This document shows, piece after piece, positions 43,710 through 52,270 of a stretch of 64,000 bases of DNA. The stretch is from contig JAMNXQ010000001.1 of the NCBI GenBank assembly GCA_023653075.1, forward strand, positions 1 to 64,000, in the 5' to 3' direction. The position numbers and the translations under genes were made by a program. Below the pieces are notes generated by a model. That model saw nothing but the letters and a program-made list of their open reading frames with translations, made no database searches and was not told where the DNA came from. Every line of letters begins with the position of its first letter. Position 1 is the stretch's first letter. The DNA is from Algoriphagus sp. Its GTDB lineage: Bacteria > Bacteroidota > Bacteroidia > Cytophagales > Cyclobacteriaceae.

Positions 43710-44612
43710 ATGCAAAAACTAGCTAGTTTAACCCAGCCTGTCTTTTTATTTCTTTTTTTGGGTGTAGTTGGATTAGTTTCCTGTGCTCCAGAGAGCCGAG
43801 AAGGGGTGGTAGAAACTCAATTTGCAAGTTACTGGTACCAAGGAACTGCTGAGGTAAACGTATTTGACTTGCAGCAAAGCAGGTATGGGATAGTTCGGCC
43901 GGGTAAGGCAGTGCTGATTTTTGTGACCGAAGATTTTTCTAAAAGCAAGCAGGTCAAGTTGGATGCTCCTGAGGAAAAGCCTTCCGATGCACAGAAGGTG
44001 CTGAAACTGAATATGACGCGAGATTTTGTAACGGGTGTGTATCCTTACCATACCATGCTATCGGTATTTACCCCGGTCTACGAAGAAAGCCCTGCTCCAA
44101 AATTGACTGCTTCGGTGACCGAGTGGTGTGGGCAATCCTTTACCCAACTCAACCACAAGTCTGGGAAGTACACGGCAAAGCAGTTTTCCTATTTTGAATC
44201 TGAGGGTGACCTGGAATCCAAACTGGATGGACAAGCGGAAGAGGAGCTTTTTACCTTAATTCGACTTCATCCCGACTTAGTTCCACTTGGAAATGTAACC
44301 TTGATTCCTAGCCTTATTTTTCAGCGCTTTGCACATATTCCCTTGAAGGCAGAGCAAGCGACTATCTCTCGAAAAGCCTTGGGTTCGGACCAAGCAGAGG
44401 TAAAGGTGGTGTATGCCGAGATTGGACGCACAGTTACCATTCGTTACCAGCAACTTTTTCCCTTTGAGATTACTGGATTTACGGAAACCTGGACCAAAGC
44501 AAATGGGCAGCAGGAAGTGACCACGGCTACCCGTACGCACTTGAGGCAGTTGCCGTATTGGAAGCAAAACGAGCAGGTGTATGAATCCCTACGAACCGAA
44601 TTAGGACTTTGA
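43710..44612 (+). CDS. Lipoprotein of unknown function in the glycosyltransferase operon
   Basis: 300 residues from the ATG at 43710, which starts a lipoprotein signal (lipobox GLVSC, Cys near 26). Conserved-looking blocks include SYWYQGTAEVNVFDLQQSRYG, AVLIFVTEDFSKSKQVK and VTEWCGQSFTQLNHKSGKYTAKQFSYFESEGD. No catalytic motif is recognised. It is exported to the outer or inner membrane surface. Similar proteins sit next to GT-C transferases in related genomes as far as I recall. Its stop overlaps the start of the GT-C gene. Confidence 0.78.
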   Translation: MQKLASLTQPVFLFLFLGVVGLVSCAPESREGVVETQFASYWYQGTAEVNVFDLQQSRYGIVRPGKAVLIFVTEDFSKSKQVKLDAPEEKPSDAQKVLKLNMTRDFVTGVYPYHTMLSVFTPVYEESPAPKLTASVTEWCGQSFTQLNHKSGKYTAKQFSYFESEGDLESKLDGQAEEELFTLIRLHPDLVPLGNVTLIPSLIFQRFAHIPLKAEQATISRKALGSDQAEVKVVYAEIGRTVTIRYQQLFPFEITGFTETWTKANGQQEVTTATRTHLRQLPYWKQNEQVYESLRTELGL

Positions 44613-45940
44613 GTGACTCAGTGAAAAGGGGATTTAAATTTGCTTCAGGCCTTCTTTTTGGGGGGGCTTTACTGCTTTTGGCACAAGTTCCCAGGGAAAA
44701 TTTTGGATTGACTCTTGTCTTATTTACCCTCGCTTTTGGAGGTATGCTGGGAAGTTACTTACTCGCGGGTGAGGAGGTTAATTTCAAAAGGCTGCTGCTG
44801 TTGGGGGTAGTTTTGAGGGGATGCCTTTTCATTTTTGAGCCAAATTGGTCGGAGGATGGAGCAAGGTTTTTGTGGGATGGGGAGCTTTTACGTCAAGGTC
44901 AGAATCCTTACGGCTTGACTCCAACGCAAGTACGAGAGCGACAAGGGGAGCAAAGCGGGCTAGGTGCCCAGCTTTTTCAAGACCTGAATTCCCCAAACTA
45001 CTATTCTGTGTATCCTCCCCTCAATCAAGCTTTCTTTTGGCTTGGAGCGTTGGTGGCGCAGGGGAGTGTGGCGCAAGGATATCTTGCACTTCGATGCATG
45101 CTTCTGCTGGGGGAGATAGGTGTTTTTTACCTGCTTTGGGGATTATTGGTTCGGTTTCAAATTCCGGGGAAACAGATTTTACTGTACTGGTTCAATCCCT
45201 TGGTGATCTTAGAAGTAGTGGGTAACCTGCATTTTGAGGGAATTATACTTTTGTTTTTGTTGGCTACACTGCTCAATTTATCTCGGCAGAAGCTGGGATG
45301 GTCAGGTGCGTTTTGGGGATTGGCTGTGGGAATGAAATTGCTTCCTTTCCTGCTAGCTCCCGTTTTTTTCTTTTGGAAAGGTGTTCGGACCGCACTTCAA
45401 TTTTGGGGGATGGCTGCAGCGGTTTTAGTTCTGGCTTTTCTCCCGATAGTCTTTGGGAATGCATGGGAAAATTTCTTCCAAAGTCTGCAGCTCTACCAAG
45501 GTAAATTTGAGTTCAATGCCTCATTGTATTACTTGTTTCGAGCGGTAGGCTATGAGCTCGCAGGTTTTAATACCATTTGGTATTTGACGAAAATTGGAAT
45601 GGTGATCACCCTCCTTGGAGCAGTTTGGATTTCCTGGAAGCGGTCAAACGCCTCCCTTTTCGAAATCCCTGGTGTATGGGTGAAGTTGTATTTAATCTAC
45701 TTCTTGTTGCAGTCGGTGGTTCATCCTTGGTACTTGTTGCCAGGATTGGGCTTGTCCATTTTATCTCGCCAATGGACCTTTCTACTTTGGTCTTTTGGTG
45801 CGATTTTTTCCTACCAGGCCTACAGCCAAAATCCGGTTCAGGAGCAAGCCTTATTTTTAGGTTTGGAATATGGATTGGTGCTGCTTGGTCTTTACATGGA
45901 CTATTTTCGAAAGAAAAGAACTGCTACCTTAGGTCTATGA
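44609..45940 (+). CDS. GT-C-fold polytopic glycosyltransferase (mannosyltransferase-like)
   Basis: 443 residues with about ten hydrophobic segments. An early acidic site (FEPNWSEDGARFLWDGELLRQGQNPYGLTP, near 75-105) has the loop-1 Asp/Glu of GT-C enzymes, followed by YYSVYPPLNQAFF. Such enzymes use polyprenyl-phosphate sugars outside the cytoplasmic membrane. The start is TTG at 44609 (overlapping the previous stop) or GTG at 44621. It follows the lipoprotein gene and overlaps the next lipoprotein by four bases. A prenol-linked donor from the adjacent GT2 enzyme is a reasonable guess. Confidence 0.82.
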   Translation: MSDSVKRGFKFASGLLFGGALLLLAQVPRENFGLTLVLFTLAFGGMLGSYLLAGEEVNFKRLLLLGVVLRGCLFIFEPNWSEDGARFLWDGELLRQGQNPYGLTPTQVRERQGEQSGLGAQLFQDLNSPNYYSVYPPLNQAFFWLGALVAQGSVAQGYLALRCMLLLGEIGVFYLLWGLLVRFQIPGKQILLYWFNPLVILEVVGNLHFEGIILLFLLATLLNLSRQKLGWSGAFWGLAVGMKLLPFLLAPVFFFWKGVRTALQFWGMAAAVLVLAFLPIVFGNAWENFFQSLQLYQGKFEFNASLYYLFRAVGYELAGFNTIWYLTKIGMVITLLGAVWISWKRSNASLFEIPGVWVKLYLIYFLLQSVVHPWYLLPGLGLSILSRQWTFLLWSFGAIFSYQAYSQNPVQEQALFLGLEYGLVLLGLYMDYFRKKRTATLGL

Positions 45941-46659
45941 AAAATGGTGTAATATTTCTTGTATTCCTATTTGCATGGACGGCTTGTACGCCAAGCCCTG
46001 AGGAGCAGGCGCTTGCTCTTTTGGACAAATCTATTGTAGCGCATGGAGGTAAGGAGGGATGGGAGAACTTGAAGGGGATCAAATTCCAGAAGTGGACGCG
46101 AATGTTGGATGCGGAAGGGAATGTGGAGTCGGAGTTGGATCAATCGCATGTCTTTCGTTTTAGCCCACGGTTTGAGGGGAAAATCTGCTGGACCAAGGAC
46201 AGCATTTCCCATTCGATGAGTTGGGATGGGGCGGTCTTTCGCTACCAGATGGGGGAGAATGAAGTATTGAATCCAGATTTTTTGGCTTCGAAAAAGAAAG
46301 ATTTTGATGCAGCTTTTTATACCGTTGCTCAGCCTTGGAAGTTGCTCGATAAGGGAGGGAAACTGATCTATGAGGGAAAAAAGACCCTTGAGAATGGTAC
46401 AGAAGTGGAATCCATTCGCGTGGATTATGGTCCAGATTCAGATCTTTGGTGGTACTATTTTGATCAAAGCAGCTTCCTGATGGTGGGGAATGAAGTTAAG
46501 CTCACCGATCACCGAAGTTTGGTCTACGATATAGCTTCTGAACAGACTGACAAACTGCTATTTCATGGTACCCGAGAAAGTTGGCGGGTGGATGAATCAG
46601 GAAAGCGCTTGTTTCTCCGGGCTGAGTACCGTTATTCCAACTTTGAATTGGTGTATTGA
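45937..46659 (+). CDS. Lipoprotein with AHGG motif (LolA/RseB-like fold suspected)
   Basis: 240 residues from the ATG at 45937, which overlaps the GT-C stop (ATGA); the longer reading frame upstream is only a shadow of the GT-C gene. Lipobox LFAWTAC (Cys 16). The next gene shares the opening pattern: DKSIVAHGGKEGWENLKGIKFQ here and DAAIAAHGGDRYTETVVDFDFRG there. Alternating strands then continue (WWYYFDQSSFLMVGNEVKL). The pattern of AHGG followed by a beta-rich half-barrel is seen in lipid-binding lipoproteins, so lipid carriage is possible. No catalytic motif. Confidence 0.78.
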   Translation: MKNGVIFLVFLFAWTACTPSPEEQALALLDKSIVAHGGKEGWENLKGIKFQKWTRMLDAEGNVESELDQSHVFRFSPRFEGKICWTKDSISHSMSWDGAVFRYQMGENEVLNPDFLASKKKDFDAAFYTVAQPWKLLDKGGKLIYEGKKTLENGTEVESIRVDYGPDSDLWWYYFDQSSFLMVGNEVKLTDHRSLVYDIASEQTDKLLFHGTRESWRVDESGKRLFLRAEYRYSNFELVY

Positions 46660-46711
46660 TTACCGGTTCTTTTTACTTTTAAACGAAGAATTTCATTTAA
46701 AAAATACAGCT

Positions 46712-47467
46712 ATGAAATTGGTACTATTCAGTTTAGGCATTCTCTCCCTCACTTTTTTTGGGGTGTCCTGTGATTCCAGAACAGAGGTAGAGCATATCGT
46801 GGATGCGGCGATTGCTGCTCATGGAGGTGACCGCTATACCGAAACCGTCGTCGATTTTGATTTCAGAGGTACGCATTATTCCATTTTCAAATCTCCCATT
46901 GCCTTTGAATACCGCCGGGAATTTACCGACTCTACGGGTCAGGTTGTGGACATCTTGAATAATGCGGGTTTTACGCGAAAGGTCAATGGCGTAGTCATCG
47001 ATACCTTAACGGAGGAGCGAATAGGGGCATTTTCCCGGTCGGTCAATTCGGTGGCCTACTTTGCCTTTTTGCCCTATGGGCTCAATGACGCAGCAGCTAT
47101 CAAGACTTACCTTGGCCAAACAAAGATCAAGGGAAAGGCTTACCATCAAGTCAAAGTGACTTTCAAGGCTGAAGGTGGCGGAGAGCACTTTGAAGATGAG
47201 TTTTTGTATTGGTTTGGGGTAGAGGATTCTCTTATGGATTACCTAGCCTACAGCTACCATACCGATGGAGGAGGAGTTCGAATGCGGGAAGTTCGCGAGA
47301 CTCGCGAAGTAGGTGGGATTCGCTTTCAGGATTACATCAACTTGAAGGCGGCCAACAAAGATACCCCTTTAGATTCCATGCAGTACTTGTTTGAAAAAGG
47401 GGAGTTAGAGAAGTTATCAGAAATTAATTTGGAAAATATCCGTACCTCCGAAATTTCGAAAAACTAA
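46712..47467 (+). CDS. Lipoprotein paralogous to the preceding gene
   Basis: 251 residues from the ATG at 46712; the upstream in-frame extension belongs to the previous gene's sequence. Lipobox LTFFGVSC (Cys near 20), then VDAAIAAHGGDRYTETVVDFDFRG and a beta-rich body (EDEFLYWFGVEDSLMDYLAYSYHTDGGGVRMREV). It shares the AHGG region and overall pattern with the preceding lipoprotein, indicating an old duplication. No family name can be given. It is separated by 52 bases from the previous gene and probably ends the operon. Confidence 0.78.
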   Translation: MKLVLFSLGILSLTFFGVSCDSRTEVEHIVDAAIAAHGGDRYTETVVDFDFRGTHYSIFKSPIAFEYRREFTDSTGQVVDILNNAGFTRKVNGVVIDTLTEERIGAFSRSVNSVAYFAFLPYGLNDAAAIKTYLGQTKIKGKAYHQVKVTFKAEGGGEHFEDEFLYWFGVEDSLMDYLAYSYHTDGGGVRMREVRETREVGGIRFQDYINLKAANKDTPLDSMQYLFEKGELEKLSEINLENIRTSEISKN

Positions 47468-47553
47468 GGGATTGTGTCTTTTTTGGATTGGCGGTAGGGA
47501 CTTTTTTGATTTTTTAGTAACTAGGGGATGCAAACCCAAAAAAGCATATCCCC

Positions 47554-48960
47554 ATGAATCGTAGAAGAGAATTTTTAAAGACTACCGGACTAGCAGGTCT
47601 AGGATTATTTGGTGCAGGAAACGCTTTGGCTGACTCCATGAAGGCATTGCCTTTGGAAGCGTCTTATGGAGCCTCTCGAGTGCAGTCCTTCAATATGTCT
47701 GGTTTTTCAGCTCCTAAACTGGCTACCGTTCGGGTAGGGATTGTGGGCTTGGGTATGCGTGGACCTGGAGCGGTAGATCGACTGAGCAAAATCGAAGGAG
47801 TGGAGATCAAAGCCTTGTGTGACCTGCTTCCTGAGCGTGCGGAAAAGGCAAAAAAGTCTTTGGAAGGAAGCATTCATCAACCAGAATTGTATTCGGGTTC
47901 GCCGTATGCATGGAAAAAAATGTGTGAGCGCCCCGATCTAGATTTGATTTACATTGCAACTCCTTGGGAGTGGCATACGCCCATGGCGGTGTATGCGATG
48001 GAATCAGGCAAACATGCTGCCGTGGAGGTGCCTGCAGCCAGAACCTTGGAAGAATGCTGGCAGCTGGTGGAAACTTCCGAGCGCACCAAAAAGCATTGCA
48101 TGCAGCTGGAAAATTGCTGCTACGATTTCTTTGAGTTGATGACTTTAAAAATGGCCCGTGAGGGATTTTTTGGCGATGTAGTACACGTAGAGGGAGCGTA
48201 CATTCACGATTTAGTTTGGCTCAACTTTGACAAGGATAAGGGATATCAGGGTATGTGGAGGCTGGAAGAAAATTTCCGAAATGGCAATCTTTACCCGACT
48301 CACGGACTTGGGCCTATCTGCCAGATTTTGAACATCAATCGTGGGGATCAAATGGATTACTTGACCTCTTTGTCTTCAAGTGATTTTCAAATGCAGAAAA
48401 AAGCCCAGGAGCTTGCCAAGCAAGATTCCTTCTGGAATGGCTATGCAACGAAGAACTATCGGGGCAATATGAATACCACGGTGGTGAAATCCAAGCTAGG
48501 AAAAAGCATTGTGATTCAGCATGACGTGACTTCACCTCGTCCTTATTCTCGATTGCATGTGGTGAGTGGTACCGAGGGCTATGCTCAGAAATATCCTGAG
48601 CAAAAAGTAGCCAAAGGACACAGCTGGATGAAAGAGGAGGAGATGATGGCGCTCAAAGAAAAATATACGCCTGAAATTGTTCAAAAAGTAGGCGAACTAG
48701 CCAAGCAAATTGGTGGCCATGGAGGCATGGATTTTATGATGGATTGGAGATTGATCGATTGCTTGCGCAATGGGCTTCCGTTAGATCAGGATGTGTACGA
48801 TGCGGCTTTGTGGAGCTGCATCACTCCGATGAGTGAGTGGTCTGTAGCCAACCGATCCAATTCCATCGATATTCCTGATTTTACCGGAGGCCACTGGAAA
48901 ACCAATGCGCCGGTGGAGATCACCTTGAAGGGTGGAGGAACGACGAAGGTACGGGTGTAA
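47554..48960 (+). CDS. GH109-like Gfo/Idh/MocA glycosidase (alpha-N-acetylgalactosaminidase type), Tat-exported
   Basis: 468 residues. The N-terminus MNRRREFLKTTGLAGLGLFGAGNALA is a twin-arginine signal. VRVGIVGLGMRGPGAVDRL is the dinucleotide motif, and IYIATPWEWHTPMAVYAMESGKHAAVEVPAA matches the family's conserved substrate region. GH109 enzymes keep tightly bound NAD and cleave by an oxidation/elimination route, needing no added cofactor. The length and signal fit GH109, though a plain oxidoreductase cannot be excluded. The 86-base gap separates it from the lipoproteins, so co-transcription is uncertain. Confidence 0.85.
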   Translation: MNRRREFLKTTGLAGLGLFGAGNALADSMKALPLEASYGASRVQSFNMSGFSAPKLATVRVGIVGLGMRGPGAVDRLSKIEGVEIKALCDLLPERAEKAKKSLEGSIHQPELYSGSPYAWKKMCERPDLDLIYIATPWEWHTPMAVYAMESGKHAAVEVPAARTLEECWQLVETSERTKKHCMQLENCCYDFFELMTLKMAREGFFGDVVHVEGAYIHDLVWLNFDKDKGYQGMWRLEENFRNGNLYPTHGLGPICQILNINRGDQMDYLTSLSSSDFQMQKKAQELAKQDSFWNGYATKNYRGNMNTTVVKSKLGKSIVIQHDVTSPRPYSRLHVVSGTEGYAQKYPEQKVAKGHSWMKEEEMMALKEKYTPEIVQKVGELAKQIGGHGGMDFMMDWRLIDCLRNGLPLDQDVYDAALWSCITPMSEWSVANRSNSIDIPDFTGGHWKTNAPVEITLKGGGTTKVRV

Positions 48961-49201
48961 AATAGTACAAAGTACAAAGTACCAAGTACGAGGTACTTGC
49001 GGCATGCAAGCGAAATGCGATTTACAAAATTGTACCAAGTACACTGTAGGGAGCAGGATTCTGCTTCTTAGGGAAACTTATTGATACCTGATGCTTTCTT
49101 TAATGTCGAATTTCGAGGAATGATCTAATAATGTAGAAGAAATTCTCCAATTGACTAAATCTCGTACTTTGTACATTGTACTTGGTACTTCGTACAAAAC
49201 C
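48961..49201. repeat. GTAC-rich intergenic repeat region, second copy
   Basis: Between the GH109 stop and the convergent PaiB-like gene. The left part (GTACAAAGTACCAAGTACGAGG) and right part (GTACTTTGTACATTGTACTT..GTACTTCGTAC) are approximate reverse complements. The middle has TAATGTCGAATTTCGA..GTAGAAGAAATTC, similar to the TGTCGAACTCCG..GAAGAAGTGGG unit in the 66-371 region. No gene is present. Confidence 0.7.
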
Positions 49202-49825
49202 CTATTTGTTATTTCTTCTTTTCCGCATTTCTGCTGCGACTTCCTTGTCTCCGGGTAGGGAATTGGCCTCCAGTTGTTGAATAATCCGTTCGTAGTTTTT
49301 ATCGTCACGGTTTTGGGAAAGTTTGGCACTGGCATGAACTTCTGTGATTTCCAACTCAAAGCCCACCAAGGCCCGAATTTGACCTTCCAAATAGCCAGGG
49401 CTCATGGTTTCCACTTGCACACGATTCGGTCGCCCTGTTTCAAACTGATCCACCAAGGATTTAAGGTGGTGCATGAGTTCCTCCCCTTCGATTAGCCTTA
49501 CTTTGCCATAGACATGAACGGCTAGGTAGTTCCAAGTGGGGACATTCTCATGGGTATACCAAGAAGAAGAAATGTAGGCATGAGGACCTTGGAATACGAC
49601 CAAAACTTCCTCTGCCTGAGAGATCTGTTTCCACTGGGGGTTGGCCTTTGCAAGGTGCCCATGCAGTACAAATGTTCCCTCAGGCTTCCCTTCTAGAAAT
49701 ACCGGTAGGTGTGTCGCCCAGGGCTTCCCATCCACTTGAGTGTAAAGGGTAGCAAAAGCATTTTTTCGAATAAAATCCAGGACTTCAGGTTGACTTTTCC
49801 AGGCGTTGAGTGGATGGATATACAT
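49202..49825 (-). CDS. PaiB-like FMN-binding protein
   Basis: 207 residues, nearly the usual length of PaiB. Motifs: MYIHPLNAW at the start, FATLYTQVDGKPWATHLPVFLE, LHGHLAKANPQWK, VVFQGPHAYISSSWYTHENVPTWNYLAVHVYGK, as in the FMN-binding split-barrel family annotated as negative transcriptional regulator PaiB in Bacillus. Whether it regulates transcription is uncertain; a flavin-linked oxidase or reductase role is equally possible. No partner paiA is adjacent. Confidence 0.9.
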   Translation of the reverse strand: MYIHPLNAWKSQPEVLDFIRKNAFATLYTQVDGKPWATHLPVFLEGKPEGTFVLHGHLAKANPQWKQISQAEEVLVVFQGPHAYISSSWYTHENVPTWNYLAVHVYGKVRLIEGEELMHHLKSLVDQFETGRPNRVQVETMSPGYLEGQIRALVGFELEITEVHASAKLSQNRDDKNYERIIQQLEANSLPGDKEVAAEMRKRRNNK

Positions 49826-49874
49826 GTGATTAAGGTGCTAATGGGAAGTTATTCGTTCAAACTACGGGTGCGCC

Positions 49875-49882
49875 CAAATTTA
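49875..49882 (-). promoter_or_regulatory. Predicted -7 box of the PaiB-like gene
   Basis: On the minus strand, TAAATTTG (49882-49875) matches TAnnTTTG exactly, 50 bases before the ATG. A TTG box lies 24 bases upstream, further than usual. Confidence 0.3.
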
Positions 49883-49938
49883 CTAGTAATTTTTACTAAG
49901 CCTCTTCAAGGTATGTAACAAAAGTCTAATTTAGCCAA

Positions 49939-52188
49939 ATGAATATTTCTACGGACCGACTGGAGCTCGCGGCGAGATTTGTAAATACCACGGGAGCTCC
50001 TATTTTTTTGACGGGTAAAGCAGGCACAGGAAAAACCACTTTTCTTCGTGAGCTGGCACAACAAACACACAAGCGTTTTGTGATCGTGGCACCAACGGGC
50101 ATCGCGGCATTGAATGCAAAGGGGGTGACTGTACATTCCCAATTTCTGTTTCCATTTGGATCTTTTTTGCCCACACGTGAACCGGAGGGGAACTTTACAG
50201 AGCGGCAAGGGTTTTTTACCCAGCAAACCCTTGCACGCAGGCATCCACTCAACCACCTCAGGCGAAAAGTACTCAAGGCGATTGACCTGTTGGTGATTGA
50301 TGAAGTCAGTATGCTACGCGCCGATTTGCTGGATGCGATTGACTACCGGATGCGCCATGTGAAGCGAAATTATCAGGTTCCATTTGGGGGAGTTCAGGTG
50401 CTCTTGATTGGGGATTTGTACCAATTGCCACCCATCGTTAAGGACGAGGAATGGACAGTGTTGAGCCGATTTTACAACTCCATGCATTTCTTTGAGGCTA
50501 AGGCTTTGCAGCAGTCGGGAATGGTGTATTTGGAGTTGGACAAGATCTTTCGGCAGGAGGACGATACCTTTATTCGCATCCTGAATAACCTGCGTGACAA
50601 TAAATCCACTCCTGAGGATGTACGGCGATTGAATCAGCAGTTTAAGACCTTGGATGAGATCCAGGATACGATGCCTTGCATCACCTTGACCACACACAAT
50701 TACAAAGCGGACGAACTGAATTTGCGGGAACTCAGAAGTTTGGAAAGCCCCTCGTTTTTTTACGATGCGGATATAGATCGTGAATTTCCCGAAAGCATGT
50801 TTCCTTTGCCTCCCAATCTAGAACTCAAGATGGGTGCGCGGGTGATGTTTATCAAAAATGACTCCTCGGGCAATGCCAATTACTTCAATGGAAAGTTGGC
50901 TACGGTGATTCAGCTGGGTGCGGATGAGGTAAAAGTGCAGATGGATGATCAGCAAGAGGAGTATGTGCTGAGAAAGGAGGATTGGGAGAATAAACGGTAC
51001 CAGCTCAATTCGGAAACCAAGGAGTTGGAGGAGGATGTCATTGGTACATTTTCCCAGTATCCAATCAAACTGGCCTGGGCGGTGACCGTACACAAAAGCC
51101 AGGGGCTTACCTTTGACAAAGCGATCGTGGATGTGGGACAGGCCTTTGCTCCAGGACAGGTGTATGTGGCCTTGAGTAGACTTCGGAGTTTGGAGGGGCT
51201 GATTTTACGAACCCGTATCCAAACGGAGGTGATTTTTTCAGATGCCAAGGTGGTGGGATTCACCCAAGAAAAGTCAGCTCAACAAGATTTGGCAGCCTTA
51301 CTGAGTGTGCACCAAGAAAATTATTTGTTTCAATTGGTGGAGCGCACCTTTGAGTTTGAAAGCGTGATTGGGGCCTTGATTCAGTTTCAGAATGAGCAGG
51401 CCTCTTCCATGGAGTTTGAGGAGCAAGCCTTGCGGGAGGACTTGCCTGCGGTGTATCGACTTCTAGAAGCTGAGCAGGAAAATACCCGGAAGTTTAGGCA
51501 GCAATTGCAGTATTTGATTCAGCAGAAAGAGGTGGAGAAATTGCTGGATCGTTTGGAAAAAGGCTCATCCTATTACTTGGAACTTTTGCTGGAGGGGATG
51601 AAGATATTGCTTCGGCATTTGGTCAAAATTGAGCGGTTTACGCGTGTGAAGGAGTACCAGGAATCCATGGAAGAGCTGGAACTGGAGTTTTTGAATAAGT
51701 ACACAGCCATTGCCCGGAGCAAAGTACTCTTGCAAGCCATTTTACAGGGGCAATCGATAGGTTCCTTGGATGCGGTGGACCTGAAAATTAGGCAGGTGCG
51801 GCAGCAGCTCGTGTCCCAATTTCGAGAGGCTATGCCTGCTGTTTCCACTACAAAAAATAAGTCAGGAAAGAGGAAGTCTTCAAAAGGCAAACCTGCAAAT
51901 GAGAAAAAAGAGGATACGAAGGAACAGACGGTACGCCTTTTTTTGGAGGGAAAAACTCCTGAAGAAATCGCATCCGATCGGGGACTAACTCCTGGAACCA
52001 TCCTCAATCACCTGGTGCATGGGGTAAAGACTGGGAAAATCCTGGTGGAGGCGCTGGTTTCCAAGGAAGCCATTTGGGAGATTCAGGGGGTAACTGAAAA
52101 ACTCAGTTCGCTAAAGGCTTACTTTGAGCACTTTGAAGGAAAGTACGATTACGATACGTTGAGGCTTGTTTTGTATGCGGATAAATGA
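49939..52188 (+). CDS. PIF1/RecD-like helicase with C-terminal helix-turn-helix
   Basis: 749 residues. An N-terminal SF1B helicase core: GKAGTGKTTFLREL near 29-42, LLVIDEVSMLRADLLDAI, LIGDLYQLPPI, then AVTVHKSQGLTFDKAIVDVG and VYVALSRLRSLEGLIL. Residues about 440-640 form a long helical region, then a basic low-complexity linker (SGKRKSSKGKPANEKKEDTKEQ), and an HTH near 660-700 (VRLFLEGKTPEEIASDRGLTPGTILNHLVHGVKTGK) like the HTH_40 tail of RecQ-type helicases. It probably unwinds DNA 5' to 3' in repair or replication restart. Bacteroidota carry this combination commonly. Start ATG matches the conserved N-terminus. Confidence 0.9.
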   Translation: MNISTDRLELAARFVNTTGAPIFLTGKAGTGKTTFLRELAQQTHKRFVIVAPTGIAALNAKGVTVHSQFLFPFGSFLPTREPEGNFTERQGFFTQQTLARRHPLNHLRRKVLKAIDLLVIDEVSMLRADLLDAIDYRMRHVKRNYQVPFGGVQVLLIGDLYQLPPIVKDEEWTVLSRFYNSMHFFEAKALQQSGMVYLELDKIFRQEDDTFIRILNNLRDNKSTPEDVRRLNQQFKTLDEIQDTMPCITLTTHNYKADELNLRELRSLESPSFFYDADIDREFPESMFPLPPNLELKMGARVMFIKNDSSGNANYFNGKLATVIQLGADEVKVQMDDQQEEYVLRKEDWENKRYQLNSETKELEEDVIGTFSQYPIKLAWAVTVHKSQGLTFDKAIVDVGQAFAPGQVYVALSRLRSLEGLILRTRIQTEVIFSDAKVVGFTQEKSAQQDLAALLSVHQENYLFQLVERTFEFESVIGALIQFQNEQASSMEFEEQALREDLPAVYRLLEAEQENTRKFRQQLQYLIQQKEVEKLLDRLEKGSSYYLELLLEGMKILLRHLVKIERFTRVKEYQESMEELELEFLNKYTAIARSKVLLQAILQGQSIGSLDAVDLKIRQVRQQLVSQFREAMPAVSTTKNKSGKRKSSKGKPANEKKEDTKEQTVRLFLEGKTPEEIASDRGLTPGTILNHLVHGVKTGKILVEALVSKEAIWEIQGVTEKLSSLKAYFEHFEGKYDYDTLRLVLYADK

Positions 52189-52240
52189 GTTTGTGCTTCA
52201 GTATAATTTGATTGGTAGGATTTTAGGTTTTTTCTTAGGC

Positions 52241-52248
52241 TATCTTTG
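52241..52248 (+). promoter_or_regulatory. Predicted -7 box of the porin-like gene
   Basis: TATCTTTG matches TAnnTTTG exactly, 23 bases before the ATG at 52271. A TTTTA at 52221-52225 may serve as the -33 region. Confidence 0.4.
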
Positions 52249-52270
52249 CATTTAGAAAAAAAGTCAACAA

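Noticed and set aside
43710-44612. Lipoprotein as a Maf-type nucleotide pyrophosphatase
   Set aside because: It is an exported lipoprotein and no Maf signature is visible; similar proteins may carry that label in databases through transferred annotation.
45577-45936. Upstream extension of the lipoprotein at 45937
   Set aside because: This part is the +1 shadow of the GT-C gene; the ATG at 45937 starts a proper lipoprotein signal.
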